Part shown: positions 35,878 to 43,283 of the stretch, in pieces | Layout: each line of letters begins with the position of its first letter | Position numbering within the stretch: position 1 is the stretch's first letter | DNA from: an uncultured Nocardioides sp. | GTDB taxonomy: Bacteria; Actinomycetota; Actinomycetes; Propionibacteriales; Nocardioidaceae | Assembly: GCF_947488515.1 (NCBI RefSeq) | Contig: NZ_CANKZF010000002.1 | Location: 124,001-188,000 of the forward strand | Length of the DNA stretch: 64,000 nt | Direction of reading: 5' to 3' | The notes under the pieces: model-generated | Told to the model about the DNA's origin: nothing | Database searches by the model: none | What the model saw: the letters and a program-made list of their open reading frames with translations, nothing else | Translations under genes and position numbers: made by a program

Positions 35878-36591
35878 TCACGTCTCGCGGCGGGTGAGCA
35901 CCGAGCGCAGCTCGCGCGTGTGGCGGCGGCTCACCGGCAGCTCGGTGCCGGCGATGACGACGCTGACCCGGCCGCCCTCGCTGCGCACCTCCTCGACGTG
36001 CGGGAGCGCGACGAGCACCGAGCGGTGGATCCGGACGAAGCCGGCCGATGCCCACTGCTCGGCGAGCGACGACAGCGGGGTGCGCACCAGGTGGGAGCCG
36101 TCGGCGGTGTGCAGGCGCGCGTAGTCGCCCTGCGCCTCGACGTGCGTGATCTCGGAGCGGCTGATGAAGCGGGTGATCCCACCGCGCTCGACGGGGATCT
36201 GCACGTCACCCGACGGCGTCGGGCCGCCGGCCTCCACCACGCGGCGTACGGCCTCGGCAAGGCGCTCCTCCCGCACCGGCTTGAGGACGTAGTCGACGGC
36301 GCGGAGCTCGAAGGCTGCGACCGCGTGCTCCTCGTGGGCGGTCACGAAGACGACCGGCGGTGGCGACTTGAAGCGCGACAGCACCTGCGCGAGGTCGAGC
36401 CCGGTGAGGCCGGGCATCTGGATGTCGAGGAAGACCGCGTCGACCTCCTCGGCCTGCAGCACCCGCAGCGCCTCGGTCGCGGAGTCGCTGCCGCGCACCT
36501 CGCCGATGCGCGGGTCGCGGCCCAACAGGAAGGTGAGCTCGTCCAGCGCGGGACGCTCGTCGTCGATCACGAGGACCTTGAGCTGCGTCAT
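35878..36591 (-). CDS. LytTR-family response regulator
   Basis: 237 residues. Receiver domain: VLVIDDERPALDELTFLL, phospho-Asp in AVFLDIQMPGLTGLDLA, and LKPVREERL. The C-terminal LytTR DNA-binding domain spans about residues 140-237 (ITHVEAQGDYARLHTADG ... FVRIHRSVLVALPHV). LytTR regulators usually act locally; the target here is probably the symporter operon 10 bases downstream. Confidence 0.92.
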   Translation of the reverse strand: MTQLKVLVIDDERPALDELTFLLGRDPRIGEVRGSDSATEALRVLQAEEVDAVFLDIQMPGLTGLDLAQVLSRFKSPPPVVFVTAHEEHAVAAFELRAVDYVLKPVREERLAEAVRRVVEAGGPTPSGDVQIPVERGGITRFISRSEITHVEAQGDYARLHTADGSHLVRTPLSSLAEQWASAGFVRIHRSVLVALPHVEEVRSEGGRVSVVIAGTELPVSRRHTRELRSVLTRRET

Positions 36592-36643
36592 CTCGGGGTC
36601 CCTGTTCGGACCGCAGCGGAGCGAGGATTCGGATGGGGTGTTC

Positions 36644-37774
36644 TCATACCTGGACTCCCGGGGCGAACTTCGGCACCCGGACGATCACCTTCGTGCCCGC
36701 GCCGGGTGCGGTCTCGACGACCAGACCGTAGTCGTCGCCGAAGGCGTTGCGCAGCCGCGCGTCCACGTTGCCCAGGCCGACGGAGTCCATCGACACGTCG
36801 CCGGCCAGCGCCTGTCGTACGCGCTCCGGGTCCTCGCCGGTGCCGTCGTCCTCGACCTCGAGGACGCACTCCTGGTCGTGGTCGCGGGCGACGATCGAGA
36901 GCCGCCCGACGCCGTCGACCTTGTCGGCGCTGGCCTCGAGGCCGTGGCGCACCGCGTTCTCCACGAGCGGCTGGATGCACAGGAACGGCACCGCGACGGG
37001 CAGCACTTCCGGCGCCACCTGCAGCGTGACCTGCAGCCGGTCGCCGAAACGCGCCTGCTCGAGCAGGAGGTAGCGCTCGACCGAGCGGAGCTCCTCGGCG
37101 AGCGTCGTGTACTCGCCGTGGCGGCGGAAGGAGTAGCGGGTGAAGTCGGCGAACTCGAGCAGCAGCTCGCGCGCCCGGTCGGGGTCGGTGCGCACGAAGC
37201 TGGCGATGGCGCCGAGCGAGTTGTAGATGAAGTGCGGGCTGATCTGCGCCCGCAGCGCCCGCACCTCGGCCTCCATCAGGCGGGTGCGCGACAGGTCGAG
37301 CTCGGCGAGCTCGAGCTGGCCGCTGACCCACGACGCCACCTCGTCGGCCGCGCGGACCAGGCCGCCGGTGGTGTGCGGGGCGCCCACCACGAGCGCCCCC
37401 ACGAGGGTGTCCTCGACGACGAGCGGGCTGACGATCGCCTGCCGGACCTGGCAGCCGCCGTCCTCGCAGACCAGCGTGCGCTGGTCCACGATCATCGTGC
37501 GGCCGGTCTCCGCGACCTGGCCGATCGTGCCGGCGAGCTGCGAGCGGTGGTGGCTGCCGAGGCCGTCCCAGGCCAGCAGCCCGCTGGTGTCACCCAGGCC
37601 GGCGGCAGGCGTGCCGAGCAGCGCGCGCAGGTGGCGTACGGACCGCTCCGAGCTCGCCGTGGTCAGGCCCTCGCGCAGGGCCGGGCTGGCGAGGGAGGCG
37701 TTGTGCAGCGCGCGGAAGGCGGCGCGGTCGGCCTCGCCGCCCAGCGACGTACGCCGCCACCGCCATCTCGCCAC
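36644..37774 (-). CDS. LytS-type sensor histidine kinase with GAF-like domain
   Basis: 376 residues and no membrane segment. An N-terminal GAF-like domain contains the pair CEDGGC near residue 105. The His_kinase motif LRAQISPHFIYNSLGAIASF (about 187-206) holds the phospho-His, followed by an ATPase domain with LVENAVRHGLE and GVGLGNVDARL-like G-boxes (SVGLGNVDARL). Cytosolic ligand or redox sensing is possible given the cysteines. With the LytTR protein and symporter it resembles the BtsSR/BtsT type of carboxylate sensing-and-uptake set. Confidence 0.9.
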   Translation of the reverse strand: MARWRWRRTSLGGEADRAAFRALHNASLASPALREGLTTASSERSVRHLRALLGTPAAGLGDTSGLLAWDGLGSHHRSQLAGTIGQVAETGRTMIVDQRTLVCEDGGCQVRQAIVSPLVVEDTLVGALVVGAPHTTGGLVRAADEVASWVSGQLELAELDLSRTRLMEAEVRALRAQISPHFIYNSLGAIASFVRTDPDRARELLLEFADFTRYSFRRHGEYTTLAEELRSVERYLLLEQARFGDRLQVTLQVAPEVLPVAVPFLCIQPLVENAVRHGLEASADKVDGVGRLSIVARDHDQECVLEVEDDGTGEDPERVRQALAGDVSMDSVGLGNVDARLRNAFGDDYGLVVETAPGAGTKVIVRVPKFAPGVQV

Positions 37775-37849
37775 GTCGAGACACTAACCGGCGCGCTCGC
37801 GGGGGAGGGTCAGCGCTCGCGGGAGCGGGTGCGTACGCCCTGGGCGGGG

Positions 37850-39223
37850 TCAGCGCTCGCAGCGCTTCTCGCGCTCGGCGGCGCAGCTGTCGCGGCCGGG
37901 CCCACCGTCGGCGCGGTCGCGGCCCGGACCGCCGACCAGGCGGTCGGCGCCGTTCTTGCCGGCCAGGACGTCCTTGCCGGTCCCGCCGTCGAGCCGGTCG
38001 TTCCCGCCGTAGCCATCGATGCCGTCGGCGCCTGAACCGCCGTCCATCGTGTAGCGCTCCTTGCAGCCCGGCCCGGTCTCGAACCAGTGGTCGTAGCGGC
38101 GGCCGAGGAAGTCGTCGCCCCCGCGGCCGACGACCGTGCCGCGGCACGCGGACACGCCGAGGTCGTTCCCGGCGTTCGTTCCCTTGAGGACGACCTCCTC
38201 GGCGTGGACGTCGGCGTCCTCGAACGAGGTGACGTCCGCGACGTGCGTGCCCGAGCCGTCGGTCGTGGACAGGCGGCCCTTCTGCATGTCGAGGCTCAGT
38301 GACCGGTCACGGTCCATGGCATAGAAGTGGTCACGGCCCGGCCCGGCTGCGACCGTGCTGCCGGTGAGCAGGACCGAGCTGGTGGTGAACTCGTCCCTGC
38401 CGCCGCCGAGCACCACGTCGACCACGCCGCTCGCGGTGTAGGTGACGAGCTGCTCGTCGGCGTCTGTGCCGGTGAACACCAGTGCCACGGGGTCGTCATG
38501 GGTGGACCACACCGTGAAGGCCTCCATGTCCGTCCAGGTCAGGGTCTGTCGTCCGTCCTGGGCCAGGCGACCGGTCGCGTTGTCGACGTCGATCGCGCGG
38601 GCGTCGGTGGACACCGAGAGCACGTCGTCCCGCCCGCTGCCACCGGTCACCGTGCTGCCACCGCTCGCCACCCCGGCATAGGTGACGTAGTCGCGCCCCG
38701 ACCCGAGGTCGATCGTGTCGGTGTTGGGCTGGCCGCCCTGGCCGCTGCTGAAGGTGTCGTCACCACCACCACCGACGAGCAGGTCGTGGTCGGTGTCGAC
38801 GTAGGTCGTGAAGTCGTCGGACAGGGCGCCGGCATCGACGTCGTCGACGCCCTCACCGCCGTGGAACGTGTCCGACCCGGTCCCGAGGCGCCCGGACATC
38901 GGCCAGTCCGGTGCGGCGGTGCCGTCGACGACGTCGTCGCCCGGCCCGGCGTCGATCTCCACCGGGCGGTAGCCCCGGCGCTGGTCGGGACCGGTGATGC
39001 AGATCAGGTCGTTGCCGCCGAGAGCCGCCACGTCCTGGCTGCGGTTGGTGACGATGACGTCGCGACCCTCGGTGCCGACGATGCCCTTGTTCGGCGTCCC
39101 GACGATCGTGGCGGCCTCACCGCGGCAGGTCTCGCCGGCCGCGGTGGCCGGAGCCGCCCAGGACGTCGGTGCGAGCAGGGCCAGGCCGAGGAGGCCGGCA
39201 ACGGGCAGGGCGGTCGTACGCAT
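37850..39223 (-). CDS. Secreted RTX-like calcium-binding repeat protein
   Basis: 457 residues with a signal peptide (PVAGLLGLALLAPTSWAAPATA). Glycine/aspartate nonapeptide-like repeats are scattered through the middle (GGGGDDTFSSG, GGSGRDDVLSV) and dense near the C-terminus (GGSGADGIDGYGGNDRLDGG and on to GGPGRDSC). Pairs of cysteines suggest disulfides outside the cell. No type I secretion genes are nearby; export by Sec followed by Ca2+-induced folding is likely. Function unknown. Confidence 0.85.
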   Translation of the reverse strand: MRTTALPVAGLLGLALLAPTSWAAPATAAGETCRGEAATIVGTPNKGIVGTEGRDVIVTNRSQDVAALGGNDLICITGPDQRRGYRPVEIDAGPGDDVVDGTAAPDWPMSGRLGTGSDTFHGGEGVDDVDAGALSDDFTTYVDTDHDLLVGGGGDDTFSSGQGGQPNTDTIDLGSGRDYVTYAGVASGGSTVTGGSGRDDVLSVSTDARAIDVDNATGRLAQDGRQTLTWTDMEAFTVWSTHDDPVALVFTGTDADEQLVTYTASGVVDVVLGGGRDEFTTSSVLLTGSTVAAGPGRDHFYAMDRDRSLSLDMQKGRLSTTDGSGTHVADVTSFEDADVHAEEVVLKGTNAGNDLGVSACRGTVVGRGGDDFLGRRYDHWFETGPGCKERYTMDGGSGADGIDGYGGNDRLDGGTGKDVLAGKNGADRLVGGPGRDRADGGPGRDSCAAEREKRCER

Positions 39224-39296
39224 GGTGTGTCTCCCCCGAGATCGGTGTGGTGTGTCCGCGGTGGGACGCCCCGGAGACCCGGGAAGTTGTCGCGCG

Positions 39297-40145
39297 TCAG
39301 CGGAAGTCGATGAGCAGCATGTCGGTGTCGCTGCCGTCGCTCACGACCGGGCCGTCGGGCTCCTGGTCGTCGGATGACGGTCCGGTGTCGTCGCGGCCGA
39401 CCACGACGGCGCGGTAGCAGCGCGTCACGTAGGGGATCTGCATCCCGTCCATGCCACGGCCGTAGTCGTCGTAGAAGGCGAGCACGTCGGCCAGGTGACG
39501 CTCCCGCTGGGCCTCGTCCATCATCGCGAAGCTCGAGCGCGAGCGCGCCATGTCGAGGATGGTCTCGCGGTTGACCTCCTGCCAGTGCTTGAAGCTCGCC
39601 TCCTCCATGAAGCCGAAGAGGTCGCTGTGCACGAGCTGCTCGGCCGAGCTGGTGTCGAGGTCCTGGCGGCCGAGGAGGTCACCCATCCGGCGCACCCACG
39701 GGATGCGCTCGTCGCGGCTGTTCCACACCAGGGCGACGTGGCCGCCGGGCTTGAGCACGCGGGCGATCTCGGGCAGCGCCGCCTCGTGGTCGAACCAGTG
39801 GAAGGCCTGCGCCACGACCACCACGTCGACCGAGCGGTCGTTGGCCGGGATCTCCTCCGCCGTCGCGACCTTCGCGCTCACCTCGGGCACCCGCTGGCGC
39901 AGCACCTCGAGCATCGCCTCGTCGGGCTCGGTCGCGAAGACCGCGTGGCCCTGGTCGACCAGCTCGCGGGTCAGCTTGCCGGTGCCGGCGGCCAGCTCGA
40001 GGACGACCTTCGCGTCGCCGCCGGCCAGCCAGGCGACCGCCTCGGCGGGGTAGGTGGGCCGACCCCGGTCGTACGCCTCCGCGACGGACCCGAAGGACCG
40101 CGCGCGGTCGGTGGTGGCTGGGGTGGTCGAGGGTTCGTCGCTCAT
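39297..40145 (-). CDS. Class I SAM-dependent methyltransferase
   Basis: 282 residues. Motif I is VLELAAGTGKLTRELVDQG; post-I acidic loop ATEPDEAMLEVL; then VVVVAQAFHWFDHEAALPEIARVLKPGG, the UbiE/Methyltransf_11 pattern. The start at 40145 (MSDEPS) is taken because the longer frame lacks protein character. Substrate unknown. Divergent from the Fic-like gene with 57 bases between starts. Confidence 0.88.
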   Translation of the reverse strand: MSDEPSTTPATTDRARSFGSVAEAYDRGRPTYPAEAVAWLAGGDAKVVLELAAGTGKLTRELVDQGHAVFATEPDEAMLEVLRQRVPEVSAKVATAEEIPANDRSVDVVVVAQAFHWFDHEAALPEIARVLKPGGHVALVWNSRDERIPWVRRMGDLLGRQDLDTSSAEQLVHSDLFGFMEEASFKHWQEVNRETILDMARSRSSFAMMDEAQRERHLADVLAFYDDYGRGMDGMQIPYVTRCYRAVVVGRDDTGPSSDDQEPDGPVVSDGSDTDMLLIDFR

Positions 40146-40202
40146 CGCGCTCACCGTATCCCGCGATCGGGCGCGAGCGCCGCCGCGACTACCGTCCTCC
40201 CC

Positions 40203-40919
40203 ATGACCGACCCGCTCGCCTGGCTCACCGACCTCGAGGGGGTCCGCTCGGCCTACGCCGGCACCCGCGACGGGATCGACGTGATGCTGCGCGACCGCGG
40301 CCTGAGGCGTACGTCGCCGGAGCTGACCGCGGAGTCCCTGCTGCGCGGCGCCCACGCGAGCGCCGTCCTCGAGGGGTCGGCGTCCTCGCTGGAGCAGGTG
40401 CGGGCGGGCGAGGGCGACGAGATCGCCACCGACGCCGTCCGGCTGTCGGCCTCGATGCTCGCGCTCGCGCCGCTGCTGAAGACCGCGCCGCTGCAGGCCA
40501 TCGCGCGCCTCCACGCCGTCGTCGGGGCCGCTGCGCTCGCGCCCGACGAGCTCGGGCGTCCGCGGGACGCGGCGTCCGCCGACCGACTGCGCGGCGTCGC
40601 CGAGCTCCTGCTGTCCGGCAGCGAGGCGCCCGCCCTGCTGGTGGCCGCCGTGGCGCACGCCGACGTCGCGACCGCAGCGCCCTTCGCGTCGCACAACGGC
40701 ATCGTGGCCCGGGCGCTCGAGCGGCTCGTGCTGGTCTCGCGCGGCGTGGACACCAAGTCGCTCGTCGTGCCCGAGGCCGGGCACCTGGCCCTCCGGGCGG
40801 CGTACGAGTCGAACCTGCGCGCCTACAGCAGCGGTGGGACGAGCGGGGTCCAGGCTTGGGCGCTCTACGGGGCCGAGGCGTTCAGCGCAGGGGCCGAGGC
40901 CTCGCCGCTGCGGGGGTAG
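40203..40919 (+). CDS. Fic-like helical protein of the Tad neighbourhood (degenerate motif)
   Basis: 238 residues, mostly helical. The segment APFASHNGIVARAL stands where Fic proteins have HPFxDGNGRxxR: several positions fit but the catalytic His is Ala and the first Arg is lost. A conserved gene like this, sometimes labelled oxidoreductase, occurs next to the HAD phosphatase and Tad genes in mycobacteria (Rv3662c region, from memory). Probably not an active AMPylase. The ATG is 7 bases after a TACCGT hexamer. Confidence 0.65.
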   Translation: MTDPLAWLTDLEGVRSAYAGTRDGIDVMLRDRGLRRTSPELTAESLLRGAHASAVLEGSASSLEQVRAGEGDEIATDAVRLSASMLALAPLLKTAPLQAIARLHAVVGAAALAPDELGRPRDAASADRLRGVAELLLSGSEAPALLVAAVAHADVATAAPFASHNGIVARALERLVLVSRGVDTKSLVVPEAGHLALRAAYESNLRAYSSGGTSGVQAWALYGAEAFSAGAEASPLRG

Positions 40920-40938
40920 CCGCCGCCAGCACGTGCGA

Positions 40939-40969
40939 GCGGCACCCGCTCACGTGGATCGGGTGCCGC
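40939..40969. terminator. Hairpin terminator between convergent genes
   Basis: GCGGCACCCG (40939-40948) pairs perfectly with CGGGTGCCGC (40960-40969) around an 11-base loop, 20 bases after the Fic-like gene. It may serve both converging transcripts. Confidence 0.55.
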
Positions 40970-41171
40970 CGCTGACACGTGAAGCCTGGCTACCAAGCGT
41001 GCATTGTCTAATTGCTGCCTCGGGCAGATCCCGATCGGCCAGCACCCCATCGGATGGGTGGATCGCCGCGTGGGTACCCGGATCACGTGCTGCTGTGGAG
41101 TTCTGCCTCTGTTCTATCCCGGTCCACAGCCACCTTCAAGGGTTGACTTTGGCGCCGGCGGATGGGTCCGC
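40970..41171. other. Non-coding, less GC-rich stretch
   Basis: About 200 bases without a believable gene between the hairpin and the end of the HAD gene. The part 40995-41160 has noticeably more A/T than its surroundings and contains several short palindromes such as GGGTACCC. No tRNA, repeat or promoter was recognised. Confidence 0.4.
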
Positions 41172-41969
41172 TCAGGTGCCGGTGGTCCGCCTGCGTCGGC
41201 TCGACCAGATGAACCCACCCGCCGCGACGGCGCCCCCGACCGCCAGGGCGGCGAGCGTCGGCCGGGCCGGCGGCACGGGCAGCCGCCGGCGGAGGGCCAC
41301 CGGACGGACGAACAACAGGACCGGCCACTCCCGGGCGGTCGCGATGCGGCGCAGCTCGCGGTCGGGGTTCACCGCGAAGGGGTGGCCGACGACCTCGAGC
41401 ATGTGCACGTCCGTCACCGAGTCGCTGTAGGCGTAGCACTCCGCGAGGTCGTAGCCGACGGTCGCGGCGAGGTGCTCGATCGCGCGCGCCTTCTCCTCGG
41501 CGTAGGCGTAGTAGTCGATGTTGCCGGTGTAGCGGCCGTCGGCGATCTCCATCCGCGTGGCGATGACCCGGTCGGCGCCGAGCATCTCGCCGATCGGCTC
41601 GACCACCTCGGCGCCCGACGCCGAGACGATGACGATGTCGCGACCGGCCGCGCGGTGCTCCTCGATCAGGGTCACGGCCTCGTCGTAGACGAGCGGCTCG
41701 ACGATCGTGGTCAGGGTCTCGTGGACGATGTCGCGCACCGTCGCGACGTCCCAGCCGGCACAGAGCTGCGACATGAACTCGCGCATCTTGTCCATCTGGT
41801 CGTGGTCGGCACCGCCGGTGAAGAAGACGAACTGGGCGTACGCCGAGCGCAGCATCGCGCGTCGTGAGATGAGCCCACCCGCCTGGAACTCGCGGCTGAA
41901 CGCCAGGGTGCTCGACTTGGCGATGATCGTCTTGTCGAGGTCGAAGAAGGCCGCTTGGGGGCGGGGCAT
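41172..41969 (-). CDS. HAD-IB family phosphatase with C-terminal membrane tail
   Basis: 265 residues. HAD motifs: AFFDLDKTIIA (nucleophile Asp), VSASGAEVVEPI (motif II), and YAYSDSVTDVHMLEVVG (motif IV). The C-terminus has a hydrophobic segment (TLAALAVGGAVAAGGFIWS) followed by basic residues, so it is probably tail-anchored. The HAD-IB subfamily includes SerB-like phosphatases. Gene order next to ssd and the Tad genes is conserved in actinobacteria. The start MPRPQAAFFD is the first in frame with homology. Confidence 0.88.
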   Translation of the reverse strand: MPRPQAAFFDLDKTIIAKSSTLAFSREFQAGGLISRRAMLRSAYAQFVFFTGGADHDQMDKMREFMSQLCAGWDVATVRDIVHETLTTIVEPLVYDEAVTLIEEHRAAGRDIVIVSASGAEVVEPIGEMLGADRVIATRMEIADGRYTGNIDYYAYAEEKARAIEHLAATVGYDLAECYAYSDSVTDVHMLEVVGHPFAVNPDRELRRIATAREWPVLLFVRPVALRRRLPVPPARPTLAALAVGGAVAAGGFIWSSRRRRTTGT

Positions 41970-42034
41970 GTGGCCATCGTAGGGGCCTCGACCGACGGAG
42001 CCCGGTGCGCTGGCGCGCTGCTCCGGGCCGCCAG

Positions 42035-42070
42035 GTGTCCACAGGCGGCGCCGAGACGTCGTTGTCCACA
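42035..42070 (+). promoter_or_regulatory. Two DnaA-box-like 9-mers upstream of ssd
   Basis: GTGTCCACA (42035-42043) and TTGTCCACA (42062-42070) lie in the same orientation, 27 bases apart, in the divergent HAD-ssd promoter region. TTGTCCACA is the preferred actinobacterial DnaA box. Binding is a hypothesis. Confidence 0.35.
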
Positions 42071-42123
42071 AGCACTGTCGGGGTGGGCTGACGGGTGTCG
42101 GCGCCGCCGCCGACGCTCGGGGC

Positions 42124-43137
42124 ATGCCCGTCCTCCTGATCACCCGGTCCCCGTCCGTCCACGACTCGGTCGTCCCTCTCTGTGCGGCGGCGGGGGTCGG
42201 GGCCGAGGTCTGTGCCGAGCCGTCCCTCTCCCTGGCCGCGTGGCGCGAGGCCGACCTGGTGCTCGTCGGTGACGACCTCGCCGGCGCGCTCGTCGGCCTC
42301 GCGCCCCCGAGACGGACGGGTGTGCACGTCGTCGGGGTCGGTGTCGGCGACGCCGCCTTCCGTCACGCCGTCGAGCTGGGCGCGTCGTCGGTGGTCGACC
42401 TGCCCACGGGCGAGGGCTGGCTCTCCGACGAGCTCTCCGACGTCGGCGAGCGGGCTTCGCCCGGCCGTCTGGTCGGGGTGGTCGGCGGGGCCGGTGGCGC
42501 GGGAGCGACGACGCTGGCGTGCGCGCTGGCCCAGTGGCGCGCGGCGCGTGCGTCGACCCTCCTCGTCGACGGCGACCCGCTCGGCCCCGGGCTCGACCGG
42601 CTGCTCGGCATGGAGGACCTCCCCGGCGTGCGGTGGGAAGCCCTCGCCGAGACCGCCGGCCGGCTCGGGGCGCGGGCCCTGCGCGAGGGAGTGCCCCGGC
42701 GCGACCACCTCGGCGTCCTCACGTGGTCCGGCCCGCGACGCCGCCTCGACGTGGCGACCGCGCGGCGGGTCCTGCCGGCCGCGGTGCTCGGGCACGACCT
42801 CGTCGTCGCCGACCTCGCCCGGCAGGGCGGCCCGCTGCTGGCCGAGCTGGTCGACCGCTGCGACGACCTGCTGGTGGTGACGCCGGCGACCGTGCCCGGG
42901 CTGGCTGCCGCGGCCCGCCTCGTCGCCGACCTCGGGCGTGACGGCCGCGCGGGGCTGGTGCTCCGCCCGGGCGGACTCAGCGACGCCGACGCCGAGCGGG
43001 TGACCGGGCTGCCCGTCGTGGCCGCCGTCGCCGACCAGCGCGGTGTGGCCGCGTCGGTCGACCGCGGCCTCGGCCCCCTGGCCGGGAGGGGTCCGCTCGC
43101 CCGGGCCGCACGCGCCCTGCTGACGGACGCGGCATGA
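42124..43137 (+). CDS. ssd: CpaE/Ssd-like MinD-type ATPase of the Tad pilus locus
   Basis: 337 residues. An N-terminal receiver-like domain is followed by a MinD/ParA-like ATPase beginning GVVGGAGGAGATTLACALA around residue 120. The deviant Walker A lacks its usual lysines (GGAGGAGATT), as remembered for the mycobacterial septum-site-determining protein Ssd. LLVDGDPLGPGLDRLL gives the Walker A' region. Probably localises or coordinates the pilus apparatus. Overlaps cpaF by 4 bases. Confidence 0.85.
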   Translation: MPVLLITRSPSVHDSVVPLCAAAGVGAEVCAEPSLSLAAWREADLVLVGDDLAGALVGLAPPRRTGVHVVGVGVGDAAFRHAVELGASSVVDLPTGEGWLSDELSDVGERASPGRLVGVVGGAGGAGATTLACALAQWRAARASTLLVDGDPLGPGLDRLLGMEDLPGVRWEALAETAGRLGARALREGVPRRDHLGVLTWSGPRRRLDVATARRVLPAAVLGHDLVVADLARQGGPLLAELVDRCDDLLVVTPATVPGLAAAARLVADLGRDGRAGLVLRPGGLSDADAERVTGLPVVAAVADQRGVAASVDRGLGPLAGRGPLARAARALLTDAA

Positions 43138-43283
43138 GCGCCACCCCACGACCTTCCTCGCCTCCCCCGCTTCGCTCCTCCGCCGAGCAACGCCGCGGGG
43201 ACCCCGGCATGAGCGCCACCCCACGGCCTTCCTCGCCTCCCCCGCTTCGCTCCTCCGCCGAACAACGCCGCGGGGACCCCGGC
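43134..43283 (+). repeat. Two tandem 75-bp units inside the cpaF 5' end
   Basis: Units 43134-43208 and 43209-43283 differ at only two bases, CGA/CGG and GAG/GAA, both silent. Each encodes the same 25 residues starting MSATPRPS and ending RRGDPG. A third partial copy (MSATP) begins the conserved protein at 43284. Each unit carries its own ATG and a GGGGA before the next ATG, so three starts are possible. Confidence 0.9.

Noticed and set aside
42035..42070. Replication origin
   Set aside because: Only two DnaA-like boxes, and no dnaA, dnaN, parAB or gyr genes nearby.
43134..43283. Tandem 75-bp units as a CRISPR or insertion remnant
   Set aside because: There are no spacers, terminal inverted repeats or target duplications, and the units are in frame with silent differences only.
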